Position numbers and translations under genes: made by a program. The notes below the pieces were generated by a model. That model saw nothing but the letters and a program-made list of their open reading frames with translations. It was not told where the DNA came from and searched no databases. Positions 59,533 to 64,000 of a DNA stretch of 64,000 bases are shown one piece after another (the stretch's first letter is position 1; each line of letters opens with the position of its first letter). The DNA comes from Datisca glomerata (taxonomy: Eukaryota; Streptophyta; Magnoliopsida; Cucurbitales; Datiscaceae), in NCBI GenBank assembly GCA_003255025.1, contig QANY01013371.1, forward strand, positions 765,263 to 829,262, read 5' to 3'.

Positions 59533-60362
59533 ATGGCGAACCCCACTTGTCTTTACTCCCAATCTCAATAACCCTCTTATTTTTTCTCTTCTTATTTTAT
59601 TTATTATGTATTTTTTCTTGAAACCCTTTAACTGGTTTTGATCAATCTCTCTTCTGTTTATAAGTCTGAGTTATTTTGGTTTTATGTTCAACATCATAGA
59701 TTTACCATCAGAGGACTATCATCATAGTTAGAGGTGGCACCACCGGTTGCACGTTGGCAGCAAGGCTATCTAAGTGTTCCCAAGTTCTGGTGCTTGAAAT
59801 GGGCTATGTTCTATACGAAAAGGCTAATCTGATGACCCAAGAATGCTTTCGCACCACTCTCATGGAGGTTTATGCTTTCGACTCCCCGACACAAGCCTTC
59901 ACCTCTGAAGATGGAATCCTCAATGCCTGAGGTCGGGTTCTTGGCAGTAGTAGGGCTATCAATGTCAGTTCTATAGTCGAGTCGATCAAGTTCTACAGAA
60001 GTTCAGAGGTGAATTGGGACCTCCGAGTGGTGAACCAGTCCTATAAGTAGGTTGAGAGGGCTATCATCTTTAGGTCATTACTCAAGAATTGATAATCGAC
60101 AGTCAGAGATGGGCTAATGGAAGCTGGTATTGATCCCTATAATGGGTTTACTTTTGATCATTCAATGGGTACCAAGATTGGTGGTTCTAGATTCAACAGT
60201 TCTGATCGTAGACACAATGTTTTTGATCTCATCAACTTTATGAAAGCTTTAAATATTCGAGTGGCTCTCTATGCAAGTGTTGGAAGATTTTTTTAGCCTC
60301 TTCTTCGCCTTATTCTGGATTGAAGCAATTAACAATTGTGGCTGTTTTTCGCGACCGACCAT
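59533..60362 (+). pseudogene. HOTHEAD / mandelonitrile-lyase-like GMC oxidoreductase, 5' half (broken)
   Basis: ATG at 59533 opens a short frame; after a shift a signal-peptide-like stretch reads LPISITLLFFLFLFYLLC. Then come FMFNIIDLPSEDY and the FAD-binding Rossmann loop VRGGTTGCTLAARLSKCSQ with LVLEMG, then GRVLGSSRAINVSSI, VNWDLRVVNQSY, STVRDGLMEAGIDPYNGFT and SSPYSGLKQLT. These are the conserved N-terminal blocks of plant HOTHEAD/(R)-mandelonitrile lyase proteins. Stops (for example KN**STV at about 60090) and frameshifts make it dead. Its last 282 bases (60081-60362) are repeated at 62189-62470. Confidence 0.85.
60081..60362. repeat. Direct repeat copy A (282 bp) within the GMC pseudogenes
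   Basis: Matches 62189-62470 with about a dozen differences. Both copies share the same tandem stop codons TGA TAA, so the duplication happened after the gene had died. Confidence 0.88.
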
Positions 60363-62188
60363 CTCTGACTGTCTTTTGGTGAATGGAGTATTTTAGTTTA
60401 TCTAAACTCTTTCTTTTCGGAAAGCAGAAGAGGAGGCAGACCCTGAATGCAAAAATAAGCCAACTTAATTCTGCCATTGGCAATGTATCTTCACTTCTGA
60501 GGGGGGCGATAATACACCTGCAACGCCAGTTTAAAATGATCCCGAAGTAGAAGCTACCATGTGAAAGTTTCAGACTTAGAAGTGACAATTAAACGCCCGC
60601 GATTATGTTTAAATTGTAGTCAGATCAGTTGCACCGAATAACTTTCTCTCAGTTCACATTCTTAGGTCACAAGCAAATCAGGTAACACTAAGTTTAGATC
60701 TTAAAAACACAAGCTTTACGATCAATAGCACTCTAAATTCAGAGGGACAGAGAGTTAATGACAATTTATTTAATTGATGTAAGGGTTCTTAAAACAAATT
60801 AAATGGGATGCAATTAATGGAAGTGGATGGAGGGGATTATTTAAATCATTTCATCAAAGTTTAGATATTTAAAATGTTAAAAAAAAGTGTTCAGAGATCG
60901 CTTTGCAACTCATTCCAAATATAAGGGATCATGATGCATTTTCCCATAATTATTTAATCAAATCCACTATTTTTCTTTTACGACACTAATAAACAAAATA
61001 AACTTTTGCTTACATTGTACTAATATTTTTTTTTTTGAGAAAATTATATATTTAGCTGGTACATTTTATAACAAGTTTTATTGTTGTCATTATAATTCAA
61101 AAAATCTTAATTTCATCATCAACGTTTACACATTATTTTCATGTGACCATTTCGTCAATTAACATTAATATTCTTAACATGTTTGTTAACGTAACACGTG
61201 TATAATAACGCTCCACGCCAACAAACATGTTAAAAATACTAATGATGACCGACGAAACGATAACATTGAAAAAAATGTAAACATTGATGATGCAATTGAG
61301 TTTTTTTAACAACAATGATTACACTAAAACTTGATATAAACTATAGTAGTCAAATATGTAATTTTTTTCTATATTTTTTTAAACAAAAATACAAATGAAC
61401 GAAATAGCAGATTTTTCAAAATTTACTGGTATATATATATATATATCATTTTCTCCGATATCACATAATTTATTTACGTATTATTAGGAACATTTTAATC
61501 ATTTAAACTTTATATCATACATATATAAAGAGTTTATGAATCCTTATATTTTTCAAGCATAATATTTTTTATCATTCATTCCCCATTAACATACATATCT
61601 TAATCTCTTTAGACGAGTTTGCAGGACGCATCTTTCAGGAAAGGATAGGACGAGACAAAAATCTCAGCCCGTTTAAAAAATGAAAGTCCCAATCATTACC
61701 CGAACGGATTCGAGACTAGAAAAAATCTCAAATTCAGTATCAGAACGGTTTAGTCTCATTGGGACTAGAACAAGGTAGGTAAGAATTCTAAGATCAAGAT
61801 TTTTTATGACCCTTAGGTAAGGCTTTAGTATTGAAGAAAATAAAATACACAAATCAAGTAGGGAGGAATGTAAATAAGTAATAATGTTTTAAGGGGAATT
61901 TGGGAAAGTAGCAAATATTTTGAAAAATATGTAGATGTGCTGGTAAGATGAGTAGGTGACTTGGGAAAGTTATTTGGCAAAATAGATTTTTATGGGAAAA
62001 TGATATGTAAAATAATGTAGGAATGTTATTTAACCAGGTTAAATAATTTTACAATGTCAAATAAAAATACTTGAAACAAATATGAGAAAAATGTTAAATA
62101 ATGCGTTTACCACGTACTTTACCAGCATACTCCAACCAAACTCTCCTCAAAGTGAAGTGGTATAGCTGACAATTAATCTTTCACATTG
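60363..62188. other. Insert between the two GMC pseudogene copies
   Basis: About 1.8 kb of mostly AT-rich DNA. The first 250 bases are less AT-rich and in one frame read LNAKISQLNSAIGNVSSLL, which could be a small gene remnant I do not recognise. A (TA)n run lies at 61431-61448. No transposon ends were found. Confidence 0.45.
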
Positions 62189-62470
62189 CTCAAGAATTGA
62201 TAATCGACAGTCAGAGATGGGCTAATGGAAGTTGGTATTGATCCCTATAATGGGTTTACTTTTGACCATTCAGTGGGTACCAAGATTGGTGGTTTGAGAT
62301 TCAACAGTTCGGATCGTAGACATAATGTTGTTGATCTCATCAGCTTTATGAAAGCTTTAAATATTCGAGTGGCTCTCTATGCAAGTGTTGGAAGATTTTT
62401 TTAGCCTCTTCTTCGCCTTACTCTGGATTGAAGCAATTAACAATTGTGGCTGTTTTTCGCGACCGACCAT
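62189..62470. repeat. Direct repeat copy B (282 bp)
   Basis: Second copy of 60081-60362; it leads directly into the 3' half of the GMC pseudogene. Confidence 0.88.
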
Positions 62471-63240
62471 GCAATGGTACATGAAAAGGGAGAGGTGACG
62501 CTTTGGGCTGGGGCTATTAGAAGCCCACAACTTCTGCTTCTAAGTGGTATTAGACCGAGGTTGTACCTCTCATTGTGGGGAATTCCTGTGGCTCATCACT
62601 TGCCTTATGTCAGACAGATCCTCTATGACAACCCCATAAATGACATCTCAATTGTGCCCTAAATTCCATTGGAGCACTCTCTAATACAAGTCGTGGGCAT
62701 AACCAATTCAGGGGTATGGGCCTAACTTGAAGTAACTTCCAATGCCATACCTTTTGTCTCCCCCGTTCACGCTGTTTTCATTTAGAAACCAGCTTCACCA
62801 CTATATCTCACTGCGGCCACCCTAATGGAGAAGATTATTAGGCCACTCTCCACAGGTTCACTCTGGTTGGCATCCGAATGTCAGGGTTAACCAATTGCCC
62901 AATTCAACTACTTTAGTAATCCGGGTGATGTGGAGCGGTGTGTGAATTGCACCCTCAAGATCGGTGATGTACTGAGGAGTCGTTCCATGGAGGATTTCAA
63001 ATTCAGGGAATGGTTTGGGGGCCAAGATTTTAGATACGTGGGGCATGCATTTCCCGTTGATCAATCAAATGATCGGCTGATAGGCAGTGAATACTATATG
63101 TGGCACTACCATGGTGGATGCCTTGTGGGCAAGGTAGTTGATCATAATTTTAGGGTTATTGGGATTGATGCTCTCTGAGTTTTTGATGATTTGATATTCA
63201 CTATATCATCAGGGACTAATTCACATGCTATAGTTTTGAT
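62189..63240 (+). pseudogene. HOTHEAD / mandelonitrile-lyase-like GMC oxidoreductase, 3' half (broken)
   Basis: Continues where the first copy stops: MVHEKGEVTLWAGAIRSPQL, GIPVAHHLPYVRQILYDNP, IPLEHSLIQVVGITNSG, QFNYFSNPGDVERCVNCTLK, then WHYHGGCLVGKVVDHNFRVI and GIDAL, then a decayed SGTNSHA.. LMLGR. The WHYHGG block holds the catalytic-site His of the GMC family, and GTNPQAT-like text normally closes the protein. Stops appear after SIVP, VWA and elsewhere. Together with 59533-60362 it accounts for nearly a full-length ancestral protein. Confidence 0.85.
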
Positions 63241-64000
63241 GCTTGGACGGTCAATGTATTTGTTGTTATTTGAATGCTTGAGTGTTTTTGTTACTTTGTT
63301 TTGGCATGTATGTTGGTATGAAGATACTTAAAAAGAGAATGAGATAGATTTGAAAACTTACCTTCTTACCCGGTTGTGCCAAAAGGTACTATAAGCTTAC
63401 TTCGTTGCTAATCTACTAGCCATCTACCAGTATTTCCTCTTCTGCTTCTATTTTTGGGTTTTTTCTATGATGTGTACTTTCTGCCTTTGAAGATAGAGAG
63501 AATGCTAGTTTAGGAGTCTAATTTTATTGATTCATTCAGTCAAAGAATAAAAGTGTATGATAAGAAAGTGTTCTTCCTTTAGGGATAAATTCAAGTAGTA
63601 TTTTATAAACTGCTTTGATTGATTAAGATGAAAACTTCAGGCATGTTGTGTATGTCACGTATATTTATTAGTCTATGATTTATAAGTTTGATTGGGCCTC
63701 CATGTCTTTGTCTTTGTGTGGTTTCTGAGCGAGGAGCGCTTGGAATTTCAGTCCTCCTCATAGACTAGGTAGTTCTCCTTCTCTTCTCTTATGAGAGATA
63801 GGCGTTATACGACCATTTCTCTTTAGACAAATGATTGTCCCATTCCATTGCTGGAAAATACAGAGTAGGATTCAACCGCGTCGTGAATGAAACAACATTC
63901 ATTGAATGAGTTGACGCTAAACTTCGTACTCTTTAAAAGAGTAAGGGTTGTCTGCATTACTGGATTAACTAGAATGAATAGTGGTAGAAACTAGGGGGCA
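63241..64000. other. Downstream flank, no gene seen
   Basis: A 3' region of the GMC pseudogene may extend to about 63350. The last ~280 bases (from 63720) return to a higher-GC, mitochondrial-spacer-like texture, with no reading frame that I recognise. Confidence 0.4.

Noticed and set aside
60363..62188. Transposon flanked by 282-base target duplications
   Set aside because: No known transposon makes a target duplication that long and the insert has no recognisable ends; a duplication event fits better.

Overview
The window is plant nuclear DNA, almost certainly from a eudicot. It carries a FAR1-related (FRS) gene, a LIFEGUARD/Bax-inhibitor gene with plant-type introns, a plant F-box gene and a BSD-domain gene. 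All four sit in a short gene island of about 10 kb (12.6-22.8 kb). Nearly everything else is transposon debris, old pseudogenes, or what looks like DNA transferred from the mitochondrion. No tool was run, so all family names come from reading translated protein motifs. The exact species cannot be told.

Layout. 1-970: AT-rich DNA ending in a hAT-like terminus with degenerate CCGAAC repeats. 970-2250: probable short LINE-derived insertion on the minus strand. 2258-11846: a large, broken Mutator-like element (MULE-1). It has convergent remnants of a MuDR-type transposase (+) and a DUF1985/Ulp1-protease gene (-), threaded with seven arrays of a CTACACGA...TCGTGTAG motif. 12641-22759: the gene island, with BSD (+), LIFEGUARD (-), FRS7/FRS12-like (+) and F-box (-). 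LIFEGUARD and FRS share a divergent promoter. 23159-30097: a second MULE (MULE-2) with near-perfect target duplications and its own palindromic arrays (CTACTTGAA...TTCAAGTAG). It is internally deleted and is interrupted by a small non-coding LTR retrotransposon. 30855-41271: a Ty1/copia element on the minus strand with perfect 5-bp target duplications (AATCA). A truncated CACTA transposon carrying captured host exons sits in its right LTR. 41690-45330: a dead L1-type LINE lacking its endonuclease. 45365-45885: a partial antisense copy of the F-box gene at 22 kb. 46205-46640: hAT-like terminus and a ~100-bp tandem duplication. About 46.7-59.3 kb: DNA of higher GC with mitochondrial character, including a clear degenerate ccmC fragment and scrambled Ty3/gypsy remains; I read it as a nuclear mitochondrial insertion (NUMT). 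59533-63240: two overlapping broken copies of a HOTHEAD/mandelonitrile-lyase-like GMC oxidoreductase gene.

How the parts relate. The four intact genes are unrelated housekeeping or regulatory genes rather than a pathway. The most interesting structure is the pair of MULEs. They share one gene plan (transposase and DUF1985-Ulp1 facing each other) but carry different sub-terminal palindromic arrays with the same CTAC...GTAG frame, which suggests co-divergence of transposase and binding sites. Between them lies FRS, a domesticated relative of the same transposase superfamily.
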